Of a stretch of DNA of 64,000 bases, positions 32,097-43,315 are shown piece by piece. Below the pieces are notes generated by a model, which saw nothing but the letters and a program-made list of their open reading frames with translations, did not search any database and was not told where the DNA came from. The position numbers were made by a program, and so were the translations under genes. The DNA comes from Cherax quadricarinatus (lineage: Eukaryota > Arthropoda > Malacostraca > Decapoda > Parastacidae). Where the stretch lies: contig NC_091382.1 in the NCBI RefSeq assembly GCF_038502225.1, positions 9,033,113-9,097,112 on the forward strand, written 5' to 3'. Within the stretch, counting starts at the first letter, position 1, and every line of letters starts with the position of its first letter.

Positions 32097-33367
32097 TAGT
32101 ACGCCTAAATTCCAGCACCCTCAAATCTAGTGAGAGAAAGCTGGTAGGCCTACATATGAAAGAATGGGTGTATGTGGTCAGTGTGCGCAGTATAAAAAAG
32201 TTCCTGCAGCACACAGTGCGTAATGAGAAAAAAAAAACTTTGACCTTGTTTTTGGATTAAAACAGCGACTTTGCACTGTATTTTCGTGTGGTATTTATTG
32301 TTGCATTCTAGTTTTCCTGGTCTCATTTTATAGAATGGAAGACATATTACAAAAATTGAGATGATTTTGACTGGTTTTACAATGAAAAGTACCTTGAAAT
32401 TGAGCTCAAAGTAGCAGAAATGTTCGATTTTTACCAAAGTTCAAAAGTAAACAAATCATGTCAAGCGTCCAATACATGTCAACTGGCGAGTTTAATATTC
32501 TTTCACAAGTGCGCTGATATTATTTCTACACTAATGCAGTAGTCTGCATAACAGTAAATCTTCTATATTTTGTAAGAATAAAAATTCAAAGTGGAAAGCC
32601 AAAGAAATATAAGAGGGGCCTGGGGATGTGACTAACGAACAGAGAACTTGTTATTTTAGTGCCAGGAATGTCTTTCTTGTTTATTCTGGACCCTATTCGG
32701 AAATTGGCATCTTTTGAAATTTGTGTGAAATTTGCAAAATTGCTAAATTCTGACCGCTTTATTAGATAGTTGAAATCGGTAAATGGGTGGTTTCTTGTAC
32801 TCATTCGATATAAAAAATGGAGTTCTAGTGAAATAGTTATGATTTTTGTCGACTAGTACACTGGAATTGGCCGAAAATAGGGCTCAAAGTGGGCAAAATC
32901 GCCGATGCATGAACATCGTCGAGACCGCTAACTTCGCGAGAGCATAATTCCGTAAGTTTTCCATCAAATTTCATACTTTGGGTGTCATTATTGTCGGGAA
33001 AAGATTCTCTATCTTTTCTTAAGAGTTTTTTTTTTTTTTTTTTTTTAAATTTGGGGACCATGAGAACAAGTCTTGGAGAGGGCCTGGGGACCCTGAAAGG
33101 GTTAAGAAAGCCTAGGGAACAAATGGATTTGTCAGTTAAAAATAGAGAAGGGGAGTTAGTAGATGGGGAGGTGGAGGAATTGGGTAGATGGAAGGAATAT
33201 TTTGAGGAACTATTAAATGTCGACGAAAAAAGTGAGGCGGTAATTTCATGCACTGGCTAGGGAGGTATAACATCTTTTAGGAGTGAAGAAGAGCAGGATG
33301 TGAGTGTGGGGGAGGTGCACGAGGCATTAAGTAGAATGAAATGGGGATAAAACAGCTGGAACTGTAA

Positions 33368-33731
33368 GTGTTTCTGTTCAGTTGTTTTTTCACTGTAATA
33401 GTTTTTCATAAATCCAGGAATATGTAATTAATGTAATGTGGAATGTAAAGTACAATACACCACTGAATGGAAACCTAGGTTAAACTATCATTAAACACAG
33501 TATTTCCTCTTCTGTTTAAATAAGTTATTTAACTTAAATATAAGGTGAGATAGAAAATTGTGGACATTGCTAATTTGTTACAAAATTTAGCCTTAAGGTA
33601 CAGTAATGGGGAATGTCATTTACAACAGTGTATCTACTGCAAATATTGGCAAGTGTCATCTGTCAGTGAACACAGTATTTACTCTTCAGCTATTTTTGTA
33701 CAGGCTGTTTATTTGATTTAAATATTGCTTG
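33368..33731. repeat. Unclassified repeat, copy 1
   Basis: The stretch resembles 34665-34800: gacattgctaatttgttaca here against aaattgctagtgcattataa there, and ttggcaagtgtcatctgtca against ttggcaagcattatctgctg. It seems to be part of a duplicated or interspersed repeat that took two RTE insertions. No coding content. Confidence 0.5.
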
Positions 33732-34657
33732 TGAATACAGGAAAGAGTAAGGTTATGAGGATAACAAAAAGATTAGGTGATGAAAGATTGAATATCAGAT
33801 TGGAGGGAGAGAGTATGGAGGAGGTGAACGTATTCAGATATTTGGGAGTGGACGTGTCAGCGGATGGGTCTATGAAAGATGAGGTGAATCATAGAATTGA
33901 TGAGGGAAAAAGAGTGAGTGGTGCACTTAGGAGTCTGTGGAAACAAAGAACTTTGTCCTTGGAGGCAAAGAGGGGAATGTATGAGAGTATAGTTTTACCA
34001 ACGCTCTTATATGGGTGTGAAGAGTGGGTGATGAATGTTGCAGCGAGGAGAAGGCTGGAGGCAGTGGAGATGTCATGTCTGAGGGCAATGTGTGGTGTGA
34101 ATATAATGCAGAGAATTCGTAGTTTGGAAGTTAGGAGGAGGTGCGGGATTACCAAAACTGTTGTCCAGAGGGCTGAGGAAGGGTTGTTGAGGTGGTTCGG
34201 ACATGTAGAGAGAATGAAGCGAAACAGAATGACTTCAAGAGTGTATCAGTCTGTAGTGGAAGGAAGGCAGGGTAGGGGTCGGCCTAGGAAGGGTTGGAGG
34301 GAGGGGGTAAAGGAGGTTTTGTGTGCGAGGGGCTTGGACTTCCAGCAGGCATGCGTGAGCGTGTTTGATAGGAGTGAATGGAGACAAATGGTTTTTAATA
34401 CTTGACGTGCTGTTGGAGTGTGAGCAAAGTAACATTTATGAAGGGATTCAGGGAAACCGGCAGGCCGGACTTGAGTCCTGGAGATGGGAAGTACAGTGCC
34501 TGCACTCTGAAGGAGGGGTGTTAATGTTGCAGTTTAAAAACTGTAGTGTAAAGCACCCTTCTGGCAAGACAGTGATGGAGTGAATGATGGTGAAAGTTTT
34601 TCTTTTTCGGGCCACCCTGCCTTGGTGGGAATCGGCCGGTGTGATAATAAAAAAAAA
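33732..34657 (+). mobile_element. 5'-truncated RTE LINE with short target duplication
   Basis: The 926-bp copy starts in the RT at NTGKSKVMRITKRL and ends in gataataaaaaaaa. The direct repeat attgcttg is at 33724-33731 and 34658-34665. The frame to 34405 is open, with a few substitutions relative to 30393-32096 (EEWVMNV for EAWVMNV, MKRNR for MERNR). Confidence 0.88.
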
Positions 34658-34880
34658 ATTGCTTGAGAATAAAAAATTCATGGAAATTGCTAGTGCATTA
34701 TAAAATTCAACCTTTAAGATGGGGATTTATATTTGTTGTAAGACATCCAATGCAATCATTGGCAAGCATTATCTGCTGTCAGCTACAATTCATGCACTGT
34801 AAATCAGCAGGCAATCAAGGGGGGGAGATTATCTCTGTATAACAAAACATAATAATAATAATATATAATAGCTTTGTATA

Positions 34881-36112
34881 GAGGATAGTGAGGCTCAAGT
34901 TAGAGTATGTAGGAAAGAGGGAAATTATTTCCCAGTAAAAGTAGGCCTTAGACAAGGATGTGTGATGTCACCGTGGTTGTTTAATATATTTATAGATGGG
35001 GTTGTAAGAGAAGTAAATGTGAGGGTCTTGGAAAGAGGCGTGGAGTTAAAAGATAAAGAATCACACATAAAGTGGGAGTTGTCACAGTTGCTCTTTGCTG
35101 ATGACACTGTGCTCTTGGGAGATTCTGAAGAGAAGTTGCAGAGATTGGTGGATGAATTTGGTACGGTATGCAAAAGAAGAAAATTAAAAGTGAATACAGG
35201 AAAGAGTAAGGTTATGAGGATAACAAAAAGATTAGGTGATGAAAGATTGGATATCAGATTGGAGAGAGAGTATGGAGGAGGTGAATGTATTCAGATATTT
35301 GGGAGTGGACGTGTCAGCGGATGGGTCTATGAAAGATGAGGTGAATCATAGAATTGATGAGGGGAAAAGGGTGAGTGGTGCACTTAGGAGTCTGTGGAGA
35401 CAAAGAACTTTGTCCTTGGAGGCAAAGAGGGGAATGTATGAGAGTATGGTTTTACCAACGCTCTTATACGGGTGAAGCATGGGTGATGAATGTTGCAGCG
35501 AGGAGAAGGCTGGAGGCAGTGGAGATGTCATGTCTGAGGGCAATGTGTGGTGTGAATATAATGCAGAGAATTCGTGGTTTGGAAGTTAGGAGGAGGTGCG
35601 GGATTACCAAAACTGTTGTCCAGAGGGCTGAGGAAGGGTTGTTGAGGTGGTTCGGACATGTAGAGAGAATGGAGCGAAACAGAATGACTTCAAGAGTGTA
35701 TCAGTCTGTAGTGGAAGGAAGGCGGGGTAGGGGTCGGCCTAGGAAAGGTTGAAGGGAGGGGGTAAAGGAGGTTTTGTGTACGAGGGGCTTGGACTTCCAG
35801 CAGGCATGCGTGAGCGTGTTTGATAGGAGTGAATGGAGACAAATGGTTTTTAATACTTGACGTGCTGTTGGAGTGTGAGCAAAGTAACATTTATGAAGGG
35901 ATTCAGGGAAACCGGCAGGCCGGACTTGAGTCCTGGAGATGGGAAGTACAGTGCCTGCACTCTGAAGGAGGGGTGTTAATGTTGCAGTTTAAAAACTGTA
36001 GTGTAAAGCACCCTTCTGGCAAGACAGTGATGGAGTGAATGATGGTGAAAGTTTTTTCTGTTTTGGGCCACCCTGCCTTGGTGGGAATCGGCCAGGGTGT
36101 TAATAAAAAAAT
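34881..36112 (+). mobile_element. 5'-truncated RTE LINE, frameshifted
   Basis: It begins at gaggatagtgaggctcaag (RT, EDSEAQVRV) and ends in ttaataaaaaaat. A possible target duplication taatagct occurs at about 34867-34874 and 36117-36124. The frame is broken near 35260-35275 (loss of bases in GGESMEEV), near 35470 (GCEAW), and by a TGA at about 35752 in PRKGW. It is older than the neighbouring copies. Confidence 0.85.
34962..35752 (+). pseudogene. RTE reverse transcriptase remnant
   Basis: Three overlapping frames (34962-35339, 35236-35475, 35375-35752) carry successive pieces: MSPWLFNIFIDGVVREVN with FADDTVLLGDS, then MEEVNVFRYLGVDVSADGSM, then MNVAARRRLEAVEMSC with RWFGHVERMERNR. The frame changes come from small indels in an otherwise conserved sequence. 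Confidence 0.8.
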
Positions 36113-36180
36113 ATTTAATAGCTATAATTTACTACAAGCACATGTAGAACGTATACAGGCCTAGTTGACATCAATGACAT

Positions 36181-36385
36181 GCTATTATATAGAAAGCCCC
36201 TTGTTATGCAGAGCATTTCAGGCAAATTAGGTCAGTTTAGTCTCAGAATGCGACCCATACCAGTCGACTAAGACCCAGGTACCCATTTTACTGATGGGTG
36301 AACATAGATAGCCAGTGTAAGGAAACCCAGACCCTCACCATGTGAAGCCAGAGCTTTTGCCACCAGGCCACGGGGCACCGTGTGT
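36181..36385 (-). mobile_element. tRNA-derived SINE, 5' variant
   Basis: The minus strand reads a tRNA-like head with A box tggcctggtggcaaaagct (36352-36370). A body block follows with gggtacctgggtcttagtcg and ggtatgggtcgcattctga, and an end at tgaaatgctctgcataac. The B box is degenerate and merges into the body. It shares the body block with the SINE at 37876-38170. Confidence 0.75.
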
Positions 36386-36744
36386 ACTGTATATCCAGCC
36401 CCAATGTATAATGCCACACCAGCTTGTAACATAGTTGCTAATACGGTGGTCCCTCGTTTTTCGTAATTAATCTGTTCCTGGAGGTGCTACTATTATTGAA
36501 ATCTACGATTTTCGAATCAATTTTCCCCATAAGAAATAATGTAAATACAATTAATCCGTTCCTGACACCCAGAAGTATCAACAATTTTTTTTTACCTTAA
36601 AGATAGATTTTCATGCACAAAAGAATGAACATTCAACATGACAGTTACCTTTATTGAAGGCTGTTGTTGAAGAATGGTAGACAGGGAGGAGGAGAGAGGG
36701 AAGAGAGGTTATTGTTTGGAAGGGGAATCCCCCTCCATAAGGAG

Positions 36745-37820
36745 GAGAGGTTGGATAAATGCATGAGTGAGAGGGGTTGGATTTTAGTGGGACTTGCATA
36801 TCAGGGCTTATTTCTTGGTTGTGCAAGAATGGTATATAATACCGACAATTTCTTGGGTAGCATTGAAAATTGGGTTGGGCAAATGTTTTGTTAGTGGGAT
36901 GAATTGTAAAGGGCCTGCCTAGTATGGGCCAACAGGCCTGCTGCAGTGTTCCTCCTTTCTTATGTTCTTATGACTCCAGGTCACTTCAGGGGCCACTTAC
37001 CTAGCTTAAATATAGATTTACATGCAGAAAAGAATGCCAAATAAATGTAGAGCACTAATAAAATGTATAAATGAACATTGGTAATAGGGGTAGTTGATGA
37101 GTGGAACGGTCTGCCTAGTAGGGTGATCAAAGCTAAAACATTGGGTAGTTTCAAATTTAGGTTGGATAAATACATTAGTGAGAGGGGTTGGCTTTGAATC
37201 GGTCTTGCACATGAGTAAATAGGTTTATCAAAGCTTATTGCTTGGGTATAGCAGTTATGCTGTTAGTGGGTTGGATTTGTGAAGGACTGGCCTAGTATGG
37301 GCCAACAGGCCTGTTGCACTGTGCCTCCTTTCTTATGTTCTAAAAGCTATGGCTGGATAAATATGTACATGAGTGAGAGGGGTTGGATTTGAGTCGGACT
37401 TGCACCTGAGCTTATTGCTTGGGTAGCATTTGTTCTGTTAGTGGGTTGGATTTGTGAAGGACCTGCCTAGTATGGGCCAGCAGGGGTGTTGCAGTGTTCC
37501 TACTTTCTTAAGTTCTTATGTTCTTATTTAACATCACACTTACCAGTAGGGTGATCGAGGCTAGGACCTTGGGTAGCTTTAAGAAGAGATTGGACAAATA
37601 TATGAGTGGGAGGAGCTGAGTTTGATTTGTGTCATTGGGTACGGAAGTAAATTCTTGGGTAGCTTTGTGTAGAGGTCATTTTGATAAGGACCTGCCTTGT
37701 ATGGGCCAGTAGACCTTCAGTGTTCTTCCATTGTTATGTTCTTAGTGGGAAGGATTGTAAAGGACTTGCCTAGTATGGACCAACCGGCCTACTGCAGTGT
37801 TCCTCCTTTCTTATTGGAGA
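36745..37820 (+). mobile_element. Cluster of about five CR1 3' ends
   Basis: Successive 5'-truncated CR1 3' termini lie at about 36745-36972, 37090-37340, 37355-37525, 37548-37742 and 37742-37817. Each carries the gttggataaatacat-type C-terminal coding tip or 3' UTR, the cctagtatgggccaacaggcc block and a ttcttatgttct tail. All point the same way. Several start directly in the tail of the preceding one. No intact coding region. Confidence 0.8.
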
Positions 37821-37875
37821 CTTTGTTTGTGTGAGGGAGGGATGGAAAGTTTATTGTTGGAGAATATGACAGAAG

Positions 37876-38170
37876 ATAAGATAAGATTTCGTTCGGATTT
37901 TTAACCCCGGAGGGTTAGCCACCCAGGATAACCCAAGAAAGTCAGTGCGTCATCGAGGACTGTCTAACTTATTTCCATTGGGGTCCTTAATCTTGTCCCC
38001 CAGGATGCGACCCACACCAGTTGACTAACACCCAGGTACCTATTTGCTGCTAGGTGAACAGGACAACAGGTGTAAGGAAACGTGTCGAAATGTTTCCACC
38101 CGCCGGGAATCGAACCCAGGCCCTCTGTGTGTGAAGCGGGAGCTTTAGCCACCAGGCCACTGGGCCACCG
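37876..38170 (-). mobile_element. tRNA-derived SINE, about 295 bp
   Basis: On the minus strand there is an A box in tggcctggtggctaaagct (38141-38159), a perfect-looking B box GGGTTCGATTCCCGG (38103-38117), a body with gggtacctgggtgttagtca-like text, and an end of repeated gataagataaga (written in plus orientation at 37875-37890). This is a Pol III-type SINE head plus an unrelated body and simple tail. Confidence 0.85.
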
Positions 38171-38303
38171 AATATCAACTCTACAGCTTATTTATCTATC
38201 ACAATTCAACTAATATGACATAATAAACAATATTAATAACATAGATAAGGAGAATCTTGAAGAACATGTCGGTTCTCTGAACCATTCATCTACAAACCTG
38301 TCA

Positions 38304-38817
38304 GACAGGCAAGAATATTGTTGTTGGGGATAGCCAGGTTAGCTACATGGATCGGGCATTCTGCTTGAAGGACAGGAGTAGGAGACAGAGGGTATGCTTT
38401 CCTGGGGCTGGGATGGAGGACATTGTTAGCCGGCTTGACAACATCATGAACGGTAATGGGATCAATCCTATTATTTGCCTCAGTGCTGGAGGCAATGATG
38501 TAGGCAAGCGTAGAAGTGAGGACTTAGAAAGTTCAGGACAGCTATAGACATAATTAGGAAGAAGGAGGGGGGGGCGCCCTGTTATATGTGGCATTTTGCC
38601 AAGAAGAGGTGTTGGTAATGAATGGTTGTCCAGAGCAATTGGTATTAATTGTTGGCTGGATAAACACTGTAAGGATAATGCAGTACCATTCATTGACAAC
38701 TGGGACAACTTCTATGGCCGAAATGACATGTATGCCAGGGATGGGGTTCACTTATCCAGGGCAGGTGTGGGTTTTCTTGCTAACTCAGTTGAGGGGGTTG
38801 TTAGGACTTTAAACTAG
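38304..38817 (+). pseudogene. CR1-like ORF1 esterase domain, truncated and frameshifted
   Basis: It starts in the esterase domain at IVVGDSQVSYMDRAF and continues through VCFPGAGMEDIVSRL and LSAGGNDVGKRRSEDL. A frameshift follows near 38530. A second frame (38596-38817) continues RRGVGNEWLSRAIGINCWLD and DMYARDGVHLSRAG to the natural end. The N-terminal coiled coil is absent. The blocks GDS, GGND and DGVH are all still readable. Confidence 0.85.
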
Positions 38818-38831
38818 GATTAGTTAGAGGT

Positions 38832-41774
38832 ATGGGTTTAGAAATGATAAATAAGGAGTATGGATATGATATTAAGAATCTTAATAGTAACTGTCATGGA
38901 GTAACTCTGGGTAATGATAATTTCAGAAATTGTGTAAAAACAAAGATGAATAGGAAAAATGTGCAGAAGAAAAAACATATGATGGTATTTTATGCTAACA
39001 GTCGAAGTGCAAGAAATAAAATTAATGAACTACGTTTGGTAGCATGTGCTGGGAACTTTGATATCATTGCATTAACTGAAACGTGGTATGATTTAAAGAG
39101 TCGGGATATGACTGCTGAGTGTAATATTCAGGGATTTAAGTTGTTCAATGTGGATAGATGTAAAGGGAAGGGGGGTGGAGTTGCATTGTATGTTCGAGAA
39201 AATATTAATTGTTGCATAAAAACAGGTATAAAAATAGATGGAGCAGTAACAGAGTCTGGGTAGAGTTCGTGGAGGGTCAAGAAAAACTAATTCTAGGTGT
39301 AATATACCGACCTCCAGGCTTGGATCACGATAGAGGGAGACTTCTTTGGGACGAAATTGTTAGGGCTTCTGGACACAGTAACATAGTCATAGTAGGGGAC
39401 TAACTTTAGTCAAATTGACTGGAATTCTTTGACAGGTAATCTAGAGTCCAGTGACTTTATGGAAACGGTTCAGGACTGTTTTCTGAAACAGAGCGTAACT
39501 GAGCCTACCAGGGGTAATAATTTGCTAGACCTAGTCTTGTCAAATAAGGAAACACTCTTGAATAAACTGGAGGTCACTGAAGAGCTTGGCGCAAGTGATC
39601 ACAAATCCATCACTTTTAGCATTAATTGGGAATGCAAGAATAATGATAATACAGTAAAAATACCTGATTTTCGTTCTGCCGATTATAATGGACTTAGGGG
39701 ACATCTGTCTAATCTTGATTGGGGTTATCTAGCTAATGATTTTATTGATGATAATCATGCTTATGAATATGAAGGGATCTGCTTTTATGATTGTTTTCTT
39801 ATTAATGTACACAGTGCCCAGAGTATATACATTCCCCAGAGAGAAATTAGGTCTAATAATAACGATCCCAAATGGGTTAACAGGAGGCTAAAGCATCTAT
39901 TAGGGGAGAAAAGGGGAATTTATAGGCGCATCAGAAGAGGAGAGGTTAACCTTACTGACCAATATGTTCAGCTTAAAAGAGAAGTAAAAAAGGCGATTAG
40001 AAAGGCTAAACGTGACTATGAAATTAGAGTTGCTAATGAATCAAAGACTAATCCAAAGGGGTTCTTTCAAATGTATAGGACGAAGGTGAAGGAAAAAGTA
40101 GGACCTCTGAAAACTGGGAATGGACAGCTGACTGATAATGAACTGGAAATGTGTTCCTTATTTAATGACTATTTTTTGTCAGTTTTTACACAGGAAGATG
40201 TAAATGAGATTCCAGTAATTAACAATTATTTAGTTCCTGATGAATTTAAGTTAACTAATATTACTGTCACGAGGGACATAGTTATTAAACAGATAGACAA
40301 ACTGAAACAAAATAAGTCCCCGGGACCCGATGAGTTGTTTTCAAGGGTACTTAAGGAATGCGAGATGGAGCTTAGTCAGCCATTAACGTGTGTGTTTAAT
40401 GAGTCCATCCTTACCGGTGTTGTGCCAGAGTTGTGGAAGATGGCTAATGTGGTTCCTATATTCAAATCAGGGGATAAGTCCACTCCTTCAAATTACCGTC
40501 CAATAAGCCTGACATCTATAGTGGGCAAGTTATTAGAATCAGTTATAGCTGACATTATCAGAAGTCACCTTGAGGAGCATAACTTGATAAATGAATCTCA
40601 GCATGGATTCACGAGAGGTCGTTCCTGCCTGACAAACTTACTGACGATCTTCAATAGAACATTTGAGGCAGTTGACAGTGATAGGGAGTGTGATATTGTT
40701 TATTTGGATTTTAGTAAGGCCTTCGACAGAGTACCTCACAAGAGACTCTTAAGAAAAGTGGCAGCTCATGGTATAGGAGGTAAAGTTCTAGCATGGATTG
40801 AGGCATGGCTTACCAATAGAAAGCAGAGAGTTACCATTAATGGAGTGAAATCTGAATGGGGATTAGTCACTAGTGGCGTTCCACAAGGATCAGTTTTAGG
40901 CCCTCTCCTGTTCATAATTTACATTAATGACCTTGATGAAGGGATTACTAGTGACATGAGTAAGTTTGCTGATGATACAAAGATAGGCCGTATAATTCAC
41001 TCTGAGGAGGATATCAATGAACTCCAGGACTATTTGAACAAATTAATGTCTTGGTTTGAAAAATGGCAGATGAAGTTTAATGTGGATAAGTGTAAGGTAC
41101 TTGCCCTTGGTAATGAAAATAACCCTCGAAGCTATAATCTAGGTGAAGTAGAGCTTGGTCATACAGAATGTGAAAAAGACTTGGGAGTCATGGTAAGCAG
41201 AAATCTAAAGCCAAGACAGCAGTGCCTTAGTGTGCGCAACAAGGCCAACAGATTACTTGGATTTATCTCAAGAAGTATAAGTAACAGAAGTCCAAAAGTT
41301 ATTTTACAGCTCTATACATCACTAGTGAGGCCTCATTTAGATTATGCTGCTCAGTTTTTGTCCCCTTACTACAGGATGGACATAGACTCATTAGAGAACA
41401 TACAGAGAAGAATGACTAAAATGATTTACTGTGTAAGGAACCTCCCGTATGAAGATAGACTTAAAGCCTTAAATCTCCACTCTCTGGAGAGGCGTAGAAT
41501 GAGGGGAGATATCATTGAAGTGTATAAGTGGATGACGGGCATAAACAAGGGAGACATTAATAAAGTACTGAGGGTGTCGAACCAGGTAAGAACCAGGAAT
41601 AATGGATTTAAGTTGGATAAATTTAGATTTAGAAAGGACATAGGTAAGTACTGGTTTTCTAACAGAGTTGTAGATGCGTGGAACAGTCTTCCCAGTGGGG
41701 TGATAGAGGCTAGGACCTTGGGTAGCTTTAAGAAGAGACTGGACAAATATATGAGTGGGAGGGGCTGGGTTTGA
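38832..41774 (+). pseudogene. CR1-like ORF2, two short deletions in the endonuclease
   Basis: The endonuclease starts at 38832 (MGLEMINKEYGYD) with YANSRSARNKINELR and ALTETWYD. The frame is lost near 39255 (after VTES) and again at about 39400 in the GDFN motif, where the bases read gggactaacttt. From 39429 to 41774 the frame is open for 781 residues: SDHKSITF, the RT with KSPGPDELFSRVL, LDFSKAFDRVPHKRLL, GVPQGSVLGPLLF, KFADDTKIG, and the natural end at KYMSGRGWV. One or two small restored indels separate it from an active-looking sequence. Confidence 0.88.
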
Positions 41775-42140
41775 TTGGTGTCATGGGGTACAGGAGTTAT
41801 TTCTTGGGTAGCTTTAGGTAGATGTCGTTTTGATAAGGACCTGCCTCGTATGGGCCAGTAGGCCTTCTGCAGTGTTCCTACATTCTTATGTTCTTATGTT
41901 CTTAACTTCTTGGGATCTTAATACTTGGGAATTCTTCGCTTGCCTAATTCTTGGGCACGACCTACTTCCACATTGAACAAATGTGACACCACCTATGACT
42001 GCTGCACCTCTCCTGCCTGCGGTTTATAAGCTCCTTCTCCGTACGTATGCCGTATTCTATTCAAGATTGATGGACTGACCACATCGACTCAAGGTTGAGG
42101 GACTGATTAACTCATTCTCCTCCTGTTCTTCAAGATTCTC

Positions 42141-42194
42141 CTTTGTATGGACTGATGAAGCCACTGTGTGGCGAAATGTTTCCTCAATAAAGAT
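42141..42194 (+). ncRNA. Hammerhead-ribozyme-like motif
   Basis: The core CTGATGA is at 42152-42158. A stem II candidate GCCAC/GTGGC has loop TGT (42160-42172), followed by GAAA (42173-42176) and a near-palindromic stem III region (tgtttcc). Flanks can pair as a stem I (GGA with TCC, then CTTT with AAAG across an internal loop). One extra A lies between CTGATGA and stem II, and stem III is minimal, so it would be weak as a monomer. Minimal hammerheads with short stem III are known in Penelope-like retroelements. Identification here is tentative. Confidence 0.35.
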
Positions 42195-42199
42195 ACCCT

Positions 42200-42780
42200 A
42201 GAGTTGCACATGTGTCTAATTTATCAAAATGTTGGTTCTCTGAACCATTCATCTACAAACTTTTTCTTAAATTGTGTGTTTCTCACATTCTTTACCAAAG
42301 GGCTGGCACTAGAAGCTTTCCTTGGAGCCATGGTGACTTATTTAGCAGTTGCAAACACTAAAACGAATGGAATATTATAAAATATATCGTATGAACTCGT
42401 GGGATCATCCTCACTCACTGATAAACAATGGCGCACTGGCTGGGAAAGGAGTGTGAGGCGGCTCGGGGCTGTGTGTACCTGTCCCAGACGAACTACTATT
42501 TGCGAGTCAATCTATGATTAGCGAGCCCATGTTTATGTGAAAATATCCCTATGATTTCCGAAATTTACGATTCTCGAGAACTACGATAATCGAGGGACCA
42601 CTGTACTTTTTTCATTACTAATGCTGTTTTTGTATACGCTTTAGTGTGGTAATATATTTATTTGAGGATTTTTGAGCTATTGCATGGAGAAGCGGTGACT
42701 GAATTAAAAAATTGAATGCATACTATATATTAGCTTTATAAGTATTATTTAGTACTGTATTGGCTTTTAACTGTTGACAG
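42200..42780. other. Right end of the Tigger-type element and intron end
   Basis: Repeat text (ggttctctgaacc block), a decayed Tigger N-terminal stretch on the minus strand at about 42294-42350, the element's right inverted end at 42585-42605, and then intron to the acceptor tgttgacag. Confidence 0.5.
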
Positions 42781-42972
42781 GCTTCATCGTGCATCTCAGA
42801 CCTATGCTGCAACTATAATGCTGTGCGAGGAAATCTTGCCAGCACCAGTAATCTATGGGACATTGGTACCTCTTATGAGTTGGTTAGCTGTTCAAAAACT
42901 CATCATTCAACCATATATGCGGCAACAGAAACAAGCAGAGCTACTTAAGCAGAGAGAAGCAAACAGAAGCAG
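42781..42972 (+). CDS. DNAJC11: DNAJC11-like coding exon
   Basis: 192 bp, from acceptor ctgttgacag to donor gtatga. One base completes the Lys codon begun at 28570, then LHRASQTYAATIMLCEEILP, VIYGTLVPLMSWLAVQKLII and PYMRQQKQAELLKQREANR. The match is to DNAJC11 LNRASQTYFFPIHL, the predicted hydrophobic segment, and the charged KPYLRAQKEKELEKQRE helix. It ends two bases into an Arg codon that the next exon completes. Confidence 0.94.
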
Positions 42973-42998
42973 GTATGATAAATTGCTTGTTAAGAAGT

Positions 42999-43315
42999 TA
43001 CACCTACCATCCGACTTACGACCTGCTTGACATACGGCCACTCGAGTTACGACTGTGTTTTTTATGCCAAATTTCTGGGAAATAAACAACTGTTTGTGTT
43101 GTACACAGTGTTTATCCTAAACCTTAAAGTATAAAATACGGTTCTAACAGCATAAAAAGTAAAGTAAAAAATGAAATACCAAAATAAAACAATAAAATAA
43201 AGTCATTACAAAAATGTGATGTTGATATTCAGTAGTAAAGTTCGACTTACATCCATTTTGACTTACGACCGGTTGGTCGGAACCAAGCTCCGTCGTAAGT
43301 CGGATGGTAGGTGTA
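42999..43315. mobile_element. TA-flanked MITE 26 bp after a splice donor
   Basis: Perfect 22-bp inverted ends, beginning CACCTACCATCCGACTTACG on the left and ending CGTAAGTCGGATGGTAGGTG on the right, lie inside TA duplications (42999-43000 and 43314-43315). Total 317 bp, no coding frame. The structure fits a Tc1/mariner- or pogo-dependent MITE of a family not otherwise present in the window. Confidence 0.92.

Larger units (their letters stand above)
30319..33105. mobile_element. TTAA MITE interrupted by an RTE insertion
   Basis: TTAA at 30319-30322 and 33102-33105 bracket the inverted ends CCCTTTCAGGG and CCCTGAAAGGG. The MITE sequence is 30319-30392 plus 32110-33104, about 1.07 kb, related to 22697-23456 and more distantly to 54645-55695. 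It has no coding capacity and is inserted in the RTE fragment above. A t-run (33028-33047) lies near its right end. Confidence 0.9.
29969..33367 (+). mobile_element. RTE LINE fragment split by a TTAA MITE
   Basis: Left part 29969-30318 encodes the endonuclease-RT linker (VIKEKKVAYERFLQSRS, VVRECKRRA). Right part 33102-33367 continues with KPREQMDLSVKNREGELVDG and WKEYFEELLNVDEKS. Deleting the MITE and one TTAA gives gttatacaggttaagaaagcc, which aligns with the uninterrupted copy near 61900. Both parts carry frameshifts or stops. It ends after the first RT motif, so the 3' part is lost. Confidence 0.9.
38298..41900 (+). mobile_element. CR1-like LINE, 5'-truncated, few lesions
   Basis: ORF1 (from 38304, N-terminus missing), ORF2 (38832-41774) and a 3' UTR ending in attcttatgttcttatgttctt. 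It is in the same subfamily as 2701-5640, sharing the 14-nt ORF1-ORF2 gap and higher protein similarity. The text ggttctctgaaccattcatc occurs on both sides (about 38270 and 42233), so the target was probably another repeat. Confidence 0.88.
36442..42605. mobile_element. Tigger-type element enlarged by many insertions
   Basis: The left end is TACGGTGGTCCCTCGTTTTT and the right end CGAGGGACCACTGTA, inverted and TA-flanked. Left interior text (acctttattgaaggctg, ggggaatccccctccat) matches the Tigger copy at 46976-47949. The right interior (about 42294-42350, minus strand) encodes a MAPRKASSASPLV-like Tigger start. Between them lie CR1 3' ends, a SINE and a two-ORF CR1, so the original element was a few hundred bases to about 1 kb. 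Confidence 0.55.

Noticed and set aside
36181..38170. True tRNA genes on the minus strand
   Set aside because: A and B boxes are present, but no cloverleaf with paired acceptor stem can be drawn, and both are followed by a shared non-tRNA body. They are SINEs.
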